A stretch of 64,000 nt of DNA from Aquabacter sp040755535 (GCA_040755535.1 JBFMAV010000015.1:9053-73052), one strand, 5' to 3'; positions 8,529-17,209 are shown, counted from the first letter of the stretch. Numbers and translations: made by a program. The notes: a model not told the origin generated them from the letters alone.

Positions 8529-8924
8529 ATGGCTTACGCACAGTGGGTTGAAATCACCATCAAACCGATCAGCTGTTCTGTTCAGATCAAGAATATCGTT
8601 CATCAGTGGGGAAAGTTCTATATCGGATCGAAGGATAATGAAGTGGCGCCGGAAAGCCTCGAAGGTAAAGCCATCGAGTCCGGCTCCAGCTTCACGTTCG
8701 GCGCCTGCGGCCGTGAAAATGCCTCGTCCGGCACCGAAGGCAGCTTCGATCTCTATGACGGCAAGACGAACGTCGGAAACTATTATTGGGACTGCCCGTG
8801 GGGCAGCAAGACCAATACCTCCACCTGGACGCCCGGCAGCGATTCCTACATCTGCCAGGCCACCGGCGCGAACCTCAACAGCGGCGCGCTCGGAAACGTC
8901 ACGCTCAAGGCCGTGAAGGTCTGA
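8529..8924 (+). CDS. aegerolysin family protein
   Basis: 131 residues. Matches the aegerolysin fold family (ostreolysin/pleurotolysin A, Asp-hemolysin, RahU, Cry34-type) along its whole length: AYAQWV at the start, IKN and WGKF (20-30), KDNEV (35-39), EGK (45-47), ACGR (59-62), GSFDLYD (71-77), YYWDCPWGSKTNT (85-97) and NLNSGALGNVTL at the end. Family members bind membranes rich in sphingomyelin/cholesterol or ceramide phosphoethanolamine; some need a partner to form pores. There is no signal peptide, as in the fungal proteins. Start ATG follows GGAGG by 8 bases. The gene is visibly lower in GC than its neighbours, suggesting transfer. The next gene, 70 bases on, is a sphingomyelinase-like phosphodiesterase. 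Confidence 0.93.
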   Translation: MAYAQWVEITIKPISCSVQIKNIVHQWGKFYIGSKDNEVAPESLEGKAIESGSSFTFGACGRENASSGTEGSFDLYDGKTNVGNYYWDCPWGSKTNTSTWTPGSDSYICQATGANLNSGALGNVTLKAVKV

Positions 8925-8994
8925 TTTCGGCTCATGCCGTCCCGCCGGGGCGCCGCGCGCGCCGGCGGGATACAACCTGCGGGGATACCGGACG

Positions 8995-9858
8995 ATGGAC
9001 CTCACCATTCTGAGCTACAACACGCATCTCTTCCTCGATTCCCTGGCCGCGCGCGCGGCGGGTGCGCGCAAGGCGGGCGAACTGCTCCTTCATCAGGATG
9101 AGGCGCGCCTGCACGGGCTGATGGCCCGCCTCTCCGCCCTCGCTCCGCCACCTGCCATCATCGGCCTGTCGGAAGTCTGGGCGCACAGCGTCAGCGACCG
9201 CATCCGCGAGAGCCTTCCGGTTGGCTACGAGACGTTCCGCTTCAGCGGCGAACCCTGGCACAAGGGCAGTTGCGGCCTTGTTCTCGGCGTGCGGGGGAGG
9301 TTTGTCGACCCCTGCGGCTTCCTGAATTACGAGGGACTCATCGAGAGCGACAGCTGGTCCGCCAAGGGGGTCGTCTATGCGAAAGCGGCCATCGGCGATC
9401 GCAAGGTTCTGATCGTGCAAACCCATGCCCAGGCGAGCTATGTCGGGAAGGAGAAGGTGTGCGAGGCCGCGCGGCGGCGCCAGCTTCAGGCGACCCTGTT
9501 CAAGGTGCTGGACGAGGAGGCGGACTTTCTCGGCCCGGCTTTCCTGCTCGGCGACCTGAACATCGTCGCCGGCTCGGATGACTATCGCTGGTTCAGCACG
9601 CAAATGGCCGCGCGCGGCTATCGCGATGCCTGGTTCGCCGCCGAGGGTGCCGGGCCGGGCTACACCTACCGGCCCCGCCACAACAGTCTCATTCCCCTGT
9701 TCGACGAGACCGAGACGCTCGACCAGCGGCTCGACTACATCTTCTATCGTCCCGCCGCGAGCACCGTGCGCCGCGCGCAGGTGCTCACCGACTTCACCAC
9801 CGCGCGCGGCCTTGAACTCTCCGATCACGAGCCCCTGCTCGTGACCTTCGAGGTTTGA
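8995..9858 (+). CDS. EEP-superfamily phosphodiesterase, neutral sphingomyelinase-like
   Basis: 287-residue endonuclease/exonuclease/phosphatase fold enzyme. Active-site residues expected for neutral sphingomyelinases are in place: Asn9 (LSYNTHLF), Glu60 (IGLSEVW), the AKGVVYAK strand (123-130), His144 (VQTHAQAS), Asp187 and Asn189 (LLGDLNIV), RLDYIF (245-250), and Asp277/His278 (SDHEPLL). The THAQAS, RLDYIF and KGVVY features favour the sphingomyelinase branch over DNA-repair nucleases. No signal peptide is visible. It follows the aegerolysin gene on the same strand and probably shares its transcript. A nuclease or inositol phosphatase role cannot be excluded. Confidence 0.75.
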   Translation: MDLTILSYNTHLFLDSLAARAAGARKAGELLLHQDEARLHGLMARLSALAPPPAIIGLSEVWAHSVSDRIRESLPVGYETFRFSGEPWHKGSCGLVLGVRGRFVDPCGFLNYEGLIESDSWSAKGVVYAKAAIGDRKVLIVQTHAQASYVGKEKVCEAARRRQLQATLFKVLDEEADFLGPAFLLGDLNIVAGSDDYRWFSTQMAARGYRDAWFAAEGAGPGYTYRPRHNSLIPLFDETETLDQRLDYIFYRPAASTVRRAQVLTDFTTARGLELSDHEPLLVTFEV

Positions 9859-9870
9859 GCGCCGCCCTTC

Positions 9871-10803
9871 TCACGGGGCGAGAACGGCCAGCGCGGGGTC
9901 CTTCACCGTGAGCGCGGCGAGGCGCGGTGCAATGCGGCGCGCCTCGGAGACCAGGGCGGCGGTGATGGGGGTGGTCGGCTCGCGGTGCGGCACGACCAGC
10001 CCGATCAGGTGGGTGATTTCGGGCTCCACGATGGGAATGGAGCGCACATTTGAGGTGAGGCCGAGGGAATCGGCCAGCATGGCCGGCATCACGCTCGCCC
10101 AAAGCCCCGTGCGGACATGGGTGAAGAGCACGATCATGGAATTGGATTCCAGCGTCGGCTTGGGGGGGCCGCCGGCAGCGGCCAGCAGGCCGTCCACGAT
10201 GCGCCGGTTCTGCATGTCCGGGGTCAGCAGGCAGAGCGGCAGTTCCGCGATCTCGGCCCAGGTTACGCTGTCCCGGTCGCCGTATTTGGCCGCCGGGGAG
10301 GTCACGAGGCGATATTGCTCGCGATAGAGCGGAACCGTATTCACGCGCCCCAGCGGCTCGTTGTCCAGATAGGTCAGGCCGGCGTCGATCTCCAGATTTT
10401 CCAGGTGGTTCAGGATCTCGATGGAGGTCCGGGAGATGACCGTAAAGCGCACGTCGGGATGGCGCGCGCGGAACGGCGTGGTGATCGCCGCCACCATGGG
10501 AAGCGCCGTGGGAATGGCGGCGATGCGCAAGGGTCCGGACAGGCCGCGTTTCAGCGCATCGATATCGGCCCGCATGGCGCGCGAGTCCGCCACGATGCGG
10601 CGCGCCCATTCCAAGGTGCGCTCGCCCTCCGGGGTGAAGCCCATGAAGCGCGAGCCGCGCTGCACCAGCAGCACCCCGAGCGTATCCTCCAATTGCTTGA
10701 TGCCGGCGGACAAAGTGGGCTGGGTGACACCGCAGGCTTCCGCCGCCCGTCCGAAATGGCGCTCGCGGGCGAGGGCGATGAGATATTCCAGCTTGTCGAT
10801 CAT
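9871..10803 (-). CDS. LysR-type transcriptional regulator, possibly of formate dehydrogenase
   Basis: 310 residues: N-terminal winged helix-turn-helix (HFGRAAEACGVTQPTLSAGIKQLE, given in part; residues about 17-40) and a C-terminal effector domain (from about 90). LysR genes of this type are common next to fds operons in alphaproteobacteria and FdsR is a LysR protein in Cupriavidus, so control of fds is a reasonable inference. Here it is separated from fdsG by the aegerolysin pair and faces it on the same strand as fds. It converges with the phosphodiesterase gene with a 12-base gap. Confidence 0.85.
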   Translation of the reverse strand: MIDKLEYLIALARERHFGRAAEACGVTQPTLSAGIKQLEDTLGVLLVQRGSRFMGFTPEGERTLEWARRIVADSRAMRADIDALKRGLSGPLRIAAIPTALPMVAAITTPFRARHPDVRFTVISRTSIEILNHLENLEIDAGLTYLDNEPLGRVNTVPLYREQYRLVTSPAAKYGDRDSVTWAEIAELPLCLLTPDMQNRRIVDGLLAAAGGPPKPTLESNSMIVLFTHVRTGLWASVMPAMLADSLGLTSNVRSIPIVEPEITHLIGLVVPHREPTTPITAALVSEARRIAPRLAALTVKDPALAVLAP

Positions 10804-11029
10804 CCGGGGCGGTCACTCTGCCTGAGGCGCGTCGAGCGCCGCGAACGCGGCACGCCACCATGCCCAAATCCTTCAGTGTTTCAAGCTCGGGGTTTGCCGC
10901 CTCAGCGACGGCACAACACGCTTTCGTGTCTTGGCTGCGAGGGAAGGGAACTGTCGCCGCCACGGCAGAGTTAGCAAAGGGTTTCCACCCCGATCCAGGC
11001 GGCGCAAGGCGCCGTCGAAGGAGGGATCC

Positions 11030-11188
11030 ATGATGCTCGCGCGCGGATTCTTCGTCATTAGTGTCCTCGCCGTCCTGTCCTCGGCATCGGCCGGCTTCAT
11101 CGCGCCGCCCGCCCAGGGCGAGCCGACCCAAAAGGGCGTCTCGCCACCGGCTCAGGAGCCCTATTACGGCCCGAGCCAATTCGCGTGA
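11030..11188 (+). CDS. small exported protein, function unknown
   Basis: 52 residues; MMLARG followed by a hydrophobic core and SSASAG, an evident Sec signal peptide (about 1-22), then a short Pro/Gln-rich tail ending PYYGPSQFA. Strong ribosome site AGGAGG six bases before the ATG. The stop overlaps a GTG that may start the next gene, so the two may be translated together. No family recognised. Confidence 0.6.
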   Translation: MMLARGFFVISVLAVLSSASAGFIAPPAQGEPTQKGVSPPAQEPYYGPSQFA

Positions 11189-11913
11189 GGCGCGCCACGT
11201 CTCGGGCCAGCCGCGCGAAACGCGGTATGCGCTTCGCCGTGCGGGAGGCCTGCCGGTCTGCGGCGGTGATCCTGTCTGCCGCGATGCTCCTGGGCGTCGG
11301 TGGAGGCATGTTCGCTGTGCCGGCACAGGCCCAAGGGCCGGGCGACTTCTTCGCCGCTCTGTTCGGCGGCTTTATTCGCCCCCGTCCCGCCGTGCCCCTG
11401 CTGGCCCTTCCCGCGCCTGAGGCAGAGCGGCCGGTAGCCGCGCGCGTCGCTTATTGCGTGCGCCTGTGCGACGGAAAATACTTTCCCCTGTCCGGCGCGG
11501 GCGATCCGCAGACCCAATGCGCGGCGCTCTGCCCAAAGGCGGACACGCGCGTCTATCGCAGTGTTTCCGCCATCGACACCGCCGAGCATGACGGAAGTCC
11601 CTACACCGCGTTGCCGACCGCCTTCCGCTATCGCACCACCCTCGACAATGCCTGTAGCTGCACGGGCAACGGTCCGCTCGGTCTCGCGACCCCGACCGTG
11701 GAACAGGATGCCTCGCTCAAGAGCGGCGATGTGGTGATGACCGCGGACGGCCCAAAAGTCTTCCAGCCGAAGGGCGGGGCGATGCCTCATCCGCCGACCG
11801 CCTTCGTCCCGCCCGAGGATGCGCGCCGCCTCTCACGGGACATGCGCCAGCGCATCGAAGAGCTTCGCCTTGCCGACGAAGCCGGGGCTCAGGCGGCGGG
11901 GAAGATGCGGTAG
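11185..11913 (+). CDS. DUF2865 domain exported protein
   Basis: 242 residues from a GTG overlapping the previous stop (alternative ATG at 11227, MRFAVREACRS). A signal peptide (hydrophobic ILSAAMLLGVGGG, cleavage near AQAQG) leads into the DUF2865 domain with YCVRLCDGKYFPL, CAALCP and DNACSC cysteine groups, which likely form disulfides in the periplasm. The tail has a conserved-looking PKGG segment. Function is unknown in the family. The last 25 bases overlap the cysA 3' end on the opposite strand. Confidence 0.8.
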   Translation: MRRATSRASRAKRGMRFAVREACRSAAVILSAAMLLGVGGGMFAVPAQAQGPGDFFAALFGGFIRPRPAVPLLALPAPEAERPVAARVAYCVRLCDGKYFPLSGAGDPQTQCAALCPKADTRVYRSVSAIDTAEHDGSPYTALPTAFRYRTTLDNACSCTGNGPLGLATPTVEQDASLKSGDVVMTADGPKVFQPKGGAMPHPPTAFVPPEDARRLSRDMRQRIEELRLADEAGAQAAGKMR

Positions 11914-12926
11914 CGGCGCGGCACGAGGCCGATCTGCGTGCCCACCGCAAGCGCCTCTCCCGCCGGCACGCCGGTTTCCACGACCTGGCCGTCCGGCAGC
12001 ACGATGTCCGCGCGCCGCGTGGGGCCAAAGGTGCGCAGGGCGAGAATTCGCCCGGCCACCGGCGCCGCGCCGGGGTCCACGAAGTCCACGTCATGGGGAC
12101 GCGCCACCAGACGCACCGGCCCGTCCGCCGCGCCCTGGGCATCCAAGGGCGTGGCACGCGCGCTCACATGCAGGCGGCCACCGCTGACCTCGGCGGCGAG
12201 CGAGAGGCTTTCTCCGATGAAGTCATGGACGAAGGCGGTGGCAGGCGTGTCATAGACCTCCTGCGGCGTGCCGACCTGCTCGATCCGCCCCTTGCCCATC
12301 ACCACCACGGTATCGGCAAGTTCGAGCGCCTCTTCCTGGTCATGGGTGACAAGGACGGAGGTGACGGGAAGTTCCTCGTGCAGATTGCGCAGCCAGCGCC
12401 GCAATTCCTTGCGGACCTTGGCATCGAGCGCGCCGAAGGGCTCGTCCAGCAGCAGGATGCGCGGCGAAATGGCGAGTGCGCGGGCGAGCGCCACCCGCTG
12501 GCGCTGGCCGCCGGAGAGCTGGTTCGGCCGTCGGTCGGCGAGCCAGTCGATCTGCACCAGGGAGAGAAGCTGGTTGACCTTCTCGCGGATCGCCGCCTCG
12601 GGCAGCTTGTCCGCGCCCTTGCGGACCCGAAGGCCGAAGGCGACGTTCTCGAACACGTTCATATGCCGGAACAGGGCATAATGCTGGAAGACGAAGCCCA
12701 CATTGCGCTCACGCACCGAGCGGGCCAGGGCATCCTGCCCGTCAAAGCGCACTTCGCCCGAATCCGGCCAGTCGAGGCCCGCGATGATGCGCAGCAAGGT
12801 GGTCTTGCCCGAGCCGGACGGTCCGAGCAGCGCCACGAGCTGGCCGCCGGGAATGTGCAGGTTCACCGCATCAAGCGCGGTGAAGGTCTTGAAGCGCTTG
12901 GTGACGTTGACGATGTCGATGCTCAT
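11889..12926 (-). CDS. cysA: sulfate/thiosulfate ABC transporter ATP-binding protein CysA
   Basis: 345 residues. Walker A GPSGSGKTT (about 36-44), signature LSGGQRQRVALARAL, Walker B ILLLDEPFGALD, and the H-loop VLVTHDQEEA, then a C-terminal TOBE-like domain. It powers the CysT/CysW permease for sulfate uptake. ATGA overlap with the cysW stop fixes the start. Last gene of the sulfate transport operon. Confidence 0.96.
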   Translation of the reverse strand: MSIDIVNVTKRFKTFTALDAVNLHIPGGQLVALLGPSGSGKTTLLRIIAGLDWPDSGEVRFDGQDALARSVRERNVGFVFQHYALFRHMNVFENVAFGLRVRKGADKLPEAAIREKVNQLLSLVQIDWLADRRPNQLSGGQRQRVALARALAISPRILLLDEPFGALDAKVRKELRRWLRNLHEELPVTSVLVTHDQEEALELADTVVVMGKGRIEQVGTPQEVYDTPATAFVHDFIGESLSLAAEVSGGRLHVSARATPLDAQGAADGPVRLVARPHDVDFVDPGAAPVAGRILALRTFGPTRRADIVLPDGQVVETGVPAGEALAVGTQIGLVPRRYRIFPAA

Positions 12927-13843
12927 TGAGCGTCCTCCGCGAGGCGGGCCTCCAGCAATGTCTTCGCCACCAGGGTGACGAGCGCCAGCAGCGCCAGCAG
13001 CGAGGCGACGGCGAAGGAGGCGACGAACTGATACTCGTTGTAGAGAATTTCGATATGCAGCGGCATGGTGTTGGTGAGCCCGCGCACATGGCCGGAGACC
13101 ACCGACACCGCGCCGAACTCGCCCATGGCCCGCGCGTTGCAGAGCAGGACGCCGTAGAGCAGCGCCCATTTCACATTGGGCAGCGTGACGCGGAAGAAGG
13201 TGGAGAGTCCCGAGGCGCCAAGGGAGATCGCCGCTTCTTCCTCGGCCGCGCCCTGTTCCTGCATGAGCGGAATGAGTTCGCGCGCGACGAAGGGGAAGGT
13301 CACGAAGAGCGTCGCCAGCACGATCCCCGGCAAGGCGAAGATGATCTTGATGTCCCACGCCTGGAGATAGGCCGCGAACAGGCCCTGCGATCCGAACAGC
13401 AGCACATAGACGAGGCCCGCCACCACCGGCGAGACGGAGAAGGGCAGGTCGATGAGCGTGATGAGCAGGCTGCGGCCGGGAAATTCGAACTTGGCGATGG
13501 CCCAGGCGGCGATCAGGCCGAACGTGACATTGGCGATCACCGAAATGGCCGCCACCACCAGCGTGAGGCGAATGGCGGACAAAGCGTCCGGCTCGGCGAG
13601 GGCCGACACATAAGCGAGCCAGCCGCGCTTGAAGGCCTCGTAGAAGACCGAGATCAAGGGCAGGGCGATGAACAGGGCCAGGAAGGCGAGCGCGAGCGCG
13701 AGGATGACGATGCGCACCGCCTTCGGCTCGGTATTGGTCGGCCCCGGATGGCGGACGGGACGCGCCGCGCTGCGGACCGGCGGGCCTTCGGAAGCGAGCG
13801 CGTGCGGCGCGGACGGGGCCGCGGACGTGGCGGCCGGTGTCAT
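12923..13843 (-). CDS. cysW: sulfate ABC transporter permease CysW
   Basis: 306 residues with a Pro/Ala-rich cytoplasmic N-tail of about 40 residues, then six membrane segments and the EAA loop (EEEAAISLGASGLSTFFRVTLP). Forms the membrane channel with CysT. The ATG overlaps the cysT stop (ATGA). Confidence 0.95.
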   Translation of the reverse strand: MTPAATSAAPSAPHALASEGPPVRSAARPVRHPGPTNTEPKAVRIVILALALAFLALFIALPLISVFYEAFKRGWLAYVSALAEPDALSAIRLTLVVAAISVIANVTFGLIAAWAIAKFEFPGRSLLITLIDLPFSVSPVVAGLVYVLLFGSQGLFAAYLQAWDIKIIFALPGIVLATLFVTFPFVARELIPLMQEQGAAEEEAAISLGASGLSTFFRVTLPNVKWALLYGVLLCNARAMGEFGAVSVVSGHVRGLTNTMPLHIEILYNEYQFVASFAVASLLALLALVTLVAKTLLEARLAEDAQ

Positions 13844-14694
13844 GCTTGCGCCCCGCGCGTCTCGCTCCAGCGCTGGAGACGGTTGATGACCAGAAGCAGC
13901 GCGAAGGAGGCGAGCAGCATCACGCAGGCGATGGCGGTGGCGTCCGCATAGCGGAATTCCTCCAGGCGGATGACAATGAGGAGCGGCGCGATTTCGGTCT
14001 GGCCCGGCAGATTGCCGGCGATGAAGATGACCGATCCATATTCCCCAACCGCCCGGGCGAAGGCGAGGGCGAAGCCGGTGAGAAGCGCCGGCAGAATGGC
14101 CGGAAGCACCACCCGGCGGATGGTCTCCCAGCGCGAGGCGCCAAGGCTCGCGGCGGCCTCCTCCAGTTCTGCGTCCAGATCCTCCAGCACCGGCTGAACC
14201 GTGCGCACCACGAAGGGCAGGCCGATGAAGATGAGCGCCACCAGGATGCCGAGCTGCGTGAACGCGACCTTGATGCCGAGCGGCGCCAGCAGGGCGCCGA
14301 CCCAGCCATTCTCCGCATAGAGCGAAGTGAGCGCGATGCCGGCGACGGCGGTGGGCAGCGCGAAGGGAATGTCGATGATGGCATCCACCACGCGGCGGAA
14401 GGGAAAGTCGTAGCGCACCAGCGCCCAGACCACGATCGTTCCGAAGATCAGGTTCAGCGCGGCCGCCGCCAGCGAGAGCCCGAACGACACCTGAAGCGCG
14501 TGAAGCGTGCGCGTGCTGGTGACGATGGTGATGAACCGCTCCAGGCTGATCTCGCTGGTCTTGATGAACAAGGCGGACAGCGGCAGCAGGACGATCACCG
14601 AGAGCCAGGTGAGGGTGAGGCCGAGCGTGATCCCGAAGCCCGGGATGACGCTGCGCTGCCGGGCCACCGGGAGGGAAAGGGGGACGGAGATCAT
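13840..14694 (-). CDS. cysT: sulfate ABC transporter permease CysT
   Basis: 284 residues, six membrane segments, EAA loop (LEEAAASLGASRWETIRRVVLP). FPFRRVVDAIIDIPFALPTAVAG is characteristic of CysT/CysU. Pairs with CysW. Separated from the upstream binding-protein gene by 150 bases that contain a GC hairpin. Confidence 0.95.
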   Translation of the reverse strand: MISVPLSLPVARQRSVIPGFGITLGLTLTWLSVIVLLPLSALFIKTSEISLERFITIVTSTRTLHALQVSFGLSLAAAALNLIFGTIVVWALVRYDFPFRRVVDAIIDIPFALPTAVAGIALTSLYAENGWVGALLAPLGIKVAFTQLGILVALIFIGLPFVVRTVQPVLEDLDAELEEAAASLGASRWETIRRVVLPAILPALLTGFALAFARAVGEYGSVIFIAGNLPGQTEIAPLLIVIRLEEFRYADATAIACVMLLASFALLLVINRLQRWSETRGAQA

Positions 14695-14781
14695 GGGCTG
14701 CGGAGGGCTCCGATGGAGAAGGCGGGGCGCTGCCGCTCCCGTCCCGAGCTTGCACCCTGCGGGACGGAAGCGACAGCGTCA

Positions 14782-14808
14782 GGCGGGCCGGGAGGAAGAA
14801 GGCCCGCC
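14782..14808 (-). promoter_or_regulatory. hairpin between sbp and cysT
   Basis: Perfect 8-base arms GGCGGGCC/GGCCCGCC with an 11-base loop in the gap between the binding-protein and permease genes. With no strong T run it is more likely an mRNA 3'-end stabiliser or weak attenuator that keeps binding protein more abundant than permease, as seen in other ABC operons. Confidence 0.4.
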
Positions 14809-14844
14809 TTTGCGACCTTGGCGCGCCATGCGGTGCCGCCCGGG

Positions 14845-15858
14845 TCAGTTGGAATAGATCTGGTCGAACACGCCGCCATCCGAGAAGAAGGTCTTCTGCG
14901 CCTTGCGCCAGCCGCCGAACACCTGGTCGATGGTGAAGAGCTGCACATCGGCGAACTTGTCCTTGTAGTTCGCGGCGACGGCTTCATTGCGCGGGCGGTA
15001 ATAGTTCTTCGCGGCAAGATCCTGGCCGGCCGGCGTGTAGAGATATTTCAGATAGGCCTCGGCCAGCGGGCGGGTGCCGCGCTTGTCCACCACCTTGTCC
15101 ACGACCGCCACCGGGGGCTCGGCGAGGATGGAGATGGAGGGGGTGACGATGTCGAACTTGTCCGGCCCCAATTCATTGACCGCGAGATAGGCCTCGTTCT
15201 CCCAGGCGATCAGCACGTCGCCGATGCCGCGCTCGACGAAGGTGACGGTGGAGCCGCGCGCGCCGGTGTCGAGGACGGGGGCGTTCTTGTAGATCGCCTT
15301 GACGAACTCCTTCGCCTTGGCCTCGTCGCCGCCATTCTTCTTCAGCGCATAGCCCCAGGCCGCGAGGAAGTTCCAGCGGGCGCCGCCCGAGGTCTTCGGA
15401 TTCGGCGTCACCACCTTGATGCCGGACTTGGCGAGATCGTCCCAATCCTTGATGCCCTTGGGATTGCCCTTGCGCACCAGGAAAACGATGGTCGAGGTGT
15501 AAGGCGCGGCATTGTCCGGCAGGCGCTTCTGCCAGTCGGCGGCGATCAGGCCCCGGTCGGAAATCTCGTCGATGTCATAGGCGAGGGCGAGGGTCACGAC
15601 GTCGGCTTCGAGACCGTCAATGACCGAGCGCGCCTGCTTACCCGATCCGCCATGGGACTGGCGGACGGTGAGCGTGTCGCCCGGATTCGTCTTGGCCCAC
15701 TCGGCCGCGAAGGCTTTGTTGAACTGGGTGTAGAATTCGCGGGTCGGATCGTACGAGACGTTGAGCAGCGTCACCTCGGCGGCCATGGCCGGTGCGGCCA
15801 GCGCCAAGGAGACCACGGCGGCGCCGGCAAGGCGCTTCAAGGAAAAGAGGGCAGACAT
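14845..15858 (-). CDS. sbp: periplasmic sulfate-binding protein
   Basis: 337 residues with a Sec signal peptide (cleavage after APAMAA). Family features: LNVSYDPTREFY, QSHGGSGKQARSVIDGLEADVVTLAL, and TPNPKTSGGARWNFLAAWGYAL, which build the sulfate pocket. Delivers sulfate to CysTW. First gene of the transport segment; its start is 119 bases downstream of the cysH stop on the same strand in an AT-rich gap that can hold its own promoter. Confidence 0.96.
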   Translation of the reverse strand: MSALFSLKRLAGAAVVSLALAAPAMAAEVTLLNVSYDPTREFYTQFNKAFAAEWAKTNPGDTLTVRQSHGGSGKQARSVIDGLEADVVTLALAYDIDEISDRGLIAADWQKRLPDNAAPYTSTIVFLVRKGNPKGIKDWDDLAKSGIKVVTPNPKTSGGARWNFLAAWGYALKKNGGDEAKAKEFVKAIYKNAPVLDTGARGSTVTFVERGIGDVLIAWENEAYLAVNELGPDKFDIVTPSISILAEPPVAVVDKVVDKRGTRPLAEAYLKYLYTPAGQDLAAKNYYRPRNEAVAANYKDKFADVQLFTIDQVFGGWRKAQKTFFSDGGVFDQIYSN

Positions 15859-15977
15859 GAGGCATCTCCGATGCGCGCGTCATCTGTGATGCATCCACGA
15901 TGGCAGCGGGGCGGAGGGCCGTCAATAATTCAATCAACAATTTCCGTAGAAAAAATTAAATAACATCAGATCGATGT

Positions 15978-16709
15978 TCAATCGGCGGATTTGTGGACAT
16001 GAATCCCGCATTCGGTCTTGCCCTGTCCCCGCCAGCGGCCGGCGCGCGCGTCTTCTCCCGGCTTCACCCGGCTGGTGCAGGGCATGCAGCCGATGGAGAG
16101 GAAGCCGAATGCTTTCAAAGGATGTTCGGGAAGATCGTGAGCGCGCATCCAGCCGTTCAGTTCCGCCGGCCCCAGGGCCGCGAGCGGATTGAACTTCAGC
16201 CGCCCGGCCTCGAACTCCACCGCAGGGATATGCGCGCGGGTGGCGGCCTGGTACCGCTTGCGGCCATTGATCCAGGCGGAGAAGGGGGCAAGGCCGCGCT
16301 CCAGGGGCTCGACCTTGCGCAGAGCGCAGCAGGCGTCCGGCTGCTCGGACCAGAGCGCGTCATCGGGATCGCGCAGCCGCCGGTCCGTCGGATCGGGGGT
16401 GAGGGTGCGCACATCGGTCAGCCCCAGCCGGGCGACCAGCGTATCGCGATACTCCAGCGTCTCCGAGAACATCATGCCCGTGTCCAGGAAGAGGATGGGG
16501 AGCCCGGGGTCCACCTGCGCGATCATATGCAGGAGGACGGCCGATTCCGTTCCAAAGGAGGAGACGGCCGCCAGTCTGCCGGCCTGTGTTTCCCGGGCGC
16601 AGGCAAGGATTTCGAGCGGCGAGGCATCGCGCAGCCGCATGGAGAGCCGCAGCGCCTCCCGCTCAAGCTCGCGCGCGACGGGTGCCTCTTGCACGGACGC
16701 CATGAACAT
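15978..16709 (-). CDS. cysH: adenylyl-sulfate (APS) reductase CysH
   Basis: 243 residues. PP-loop type motif SSFGTESAVLLH, DTGMMFSETLEY, and the Cys pairs DACCALRK and IGCMPCTSRV that bind a [4Fe-4S] cluster, plus the catalytic ECGIH near the C-terminus. The CC/CxxC set marks the APS-using bacterial type rather than the PAPS-only enterobacterial type. Reduces activated sulfate to sulfite with thioredoxin. Start at ATG 16709 or 16703. Confidence 0.94.
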   Translation of the reverse strand: MFMASVQEAPVARELEREALRLSMRLRDASPLEILACARETQAGRLAAVSSFGTESAVLLHMIAQVDPGLPILFLDTGMMFSETLEYRDTLVARLGLTDVRTLTPDPTDRRLRDPDDALWSEQPDACCALRKVEPLERGLAPFSAWINGRKRYQAATRAHIPAVEFEAGRLKFNPLAALGPAELNGWMRAHDLPEHPLKAFGFLSIGCMPCTSRVKPGEDARAGRWRGQGKTECGIHVHKSAD

Positions 16710-16717
16710 GTTGCCTC

Positions 16718-17209
16718 CTATGCGCGCCCTGCGCGCAGCGCCGCCACACTCGCCCGCCCGTCTCCGGTGGGCTGGTAGAACAGCGAATAGCTGGCAAGCG
16801 CCTTGGAGAAGGCCGCGATGTCGGCCTCCTTCGCGATCTCGAACGCGTCGAAGCCGCAGCGCACCATGAGGATCAGCTGATCGCGCAGGACATTGCCGTG
16901 CGCCCGCAATTCGCCGCCATAGCCGAGCCGCTCGCGCAGCAGCCTCGCCTGGCTATAGGCGCGTCCGTCGCGGAATTTCGGGAAGTCGAGCACCACGAGT
17001 GACAGTTGAGCGAGATGTGGCGTGAGCACGCTCACATCGGCCGAATTGGGGACCAGCACGCCGAGCGGACTGTTGCGGCGGGCGAGCGCCTCGCCTTCCG
17101 CCAGCAGCCGCGCGAGCGGGACGATGATCGCTCCTTCCGGCAAGGGCGCGTCGCCGTCCACAGTCACATAGGAGTCGGGCACGACGGCCCCGTTCTTAAC
17201 GAGCGGCAT
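16718..17209 (-). CDS. DUF934 protein of the cys operon
   Basis: 163 residues; family DUF934, nearly always between cysI and cysH in alphaproteobacteria, with role in sulfite/sulfate reduction unproven. FPKFRDGRAYSQARLLRERLGYGGELRA is the family core (given as a region around residues 80-108). Start chosen at MPLVKNG, overlapping the cysI stop by 14 bases, so coupled translation is likely. Confidence 0.9.
   Translation of the reverse strand: MPLVKNGAVVPDSYVTVDGDAPLPEGAIIVPLARLLAEGEALARRNSPLGVLVPNSADVSVLTPHLAQLSLVVLDFPKFRDGRAYSQARLLRERLGYGGELRAHGNVLRDQLILMVRCGFDAFEIAKEADIAAFSKALASYSLFYQPTGDGRASVAALRAGRA

Noticed and set aside
12923..14755. A single 610-residue permease fusing CysT and CysW
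   Set aside because: The upstream part of this frame is out of frame with CysT; real CysT and CysW are separate genes with an ATGA overlap.
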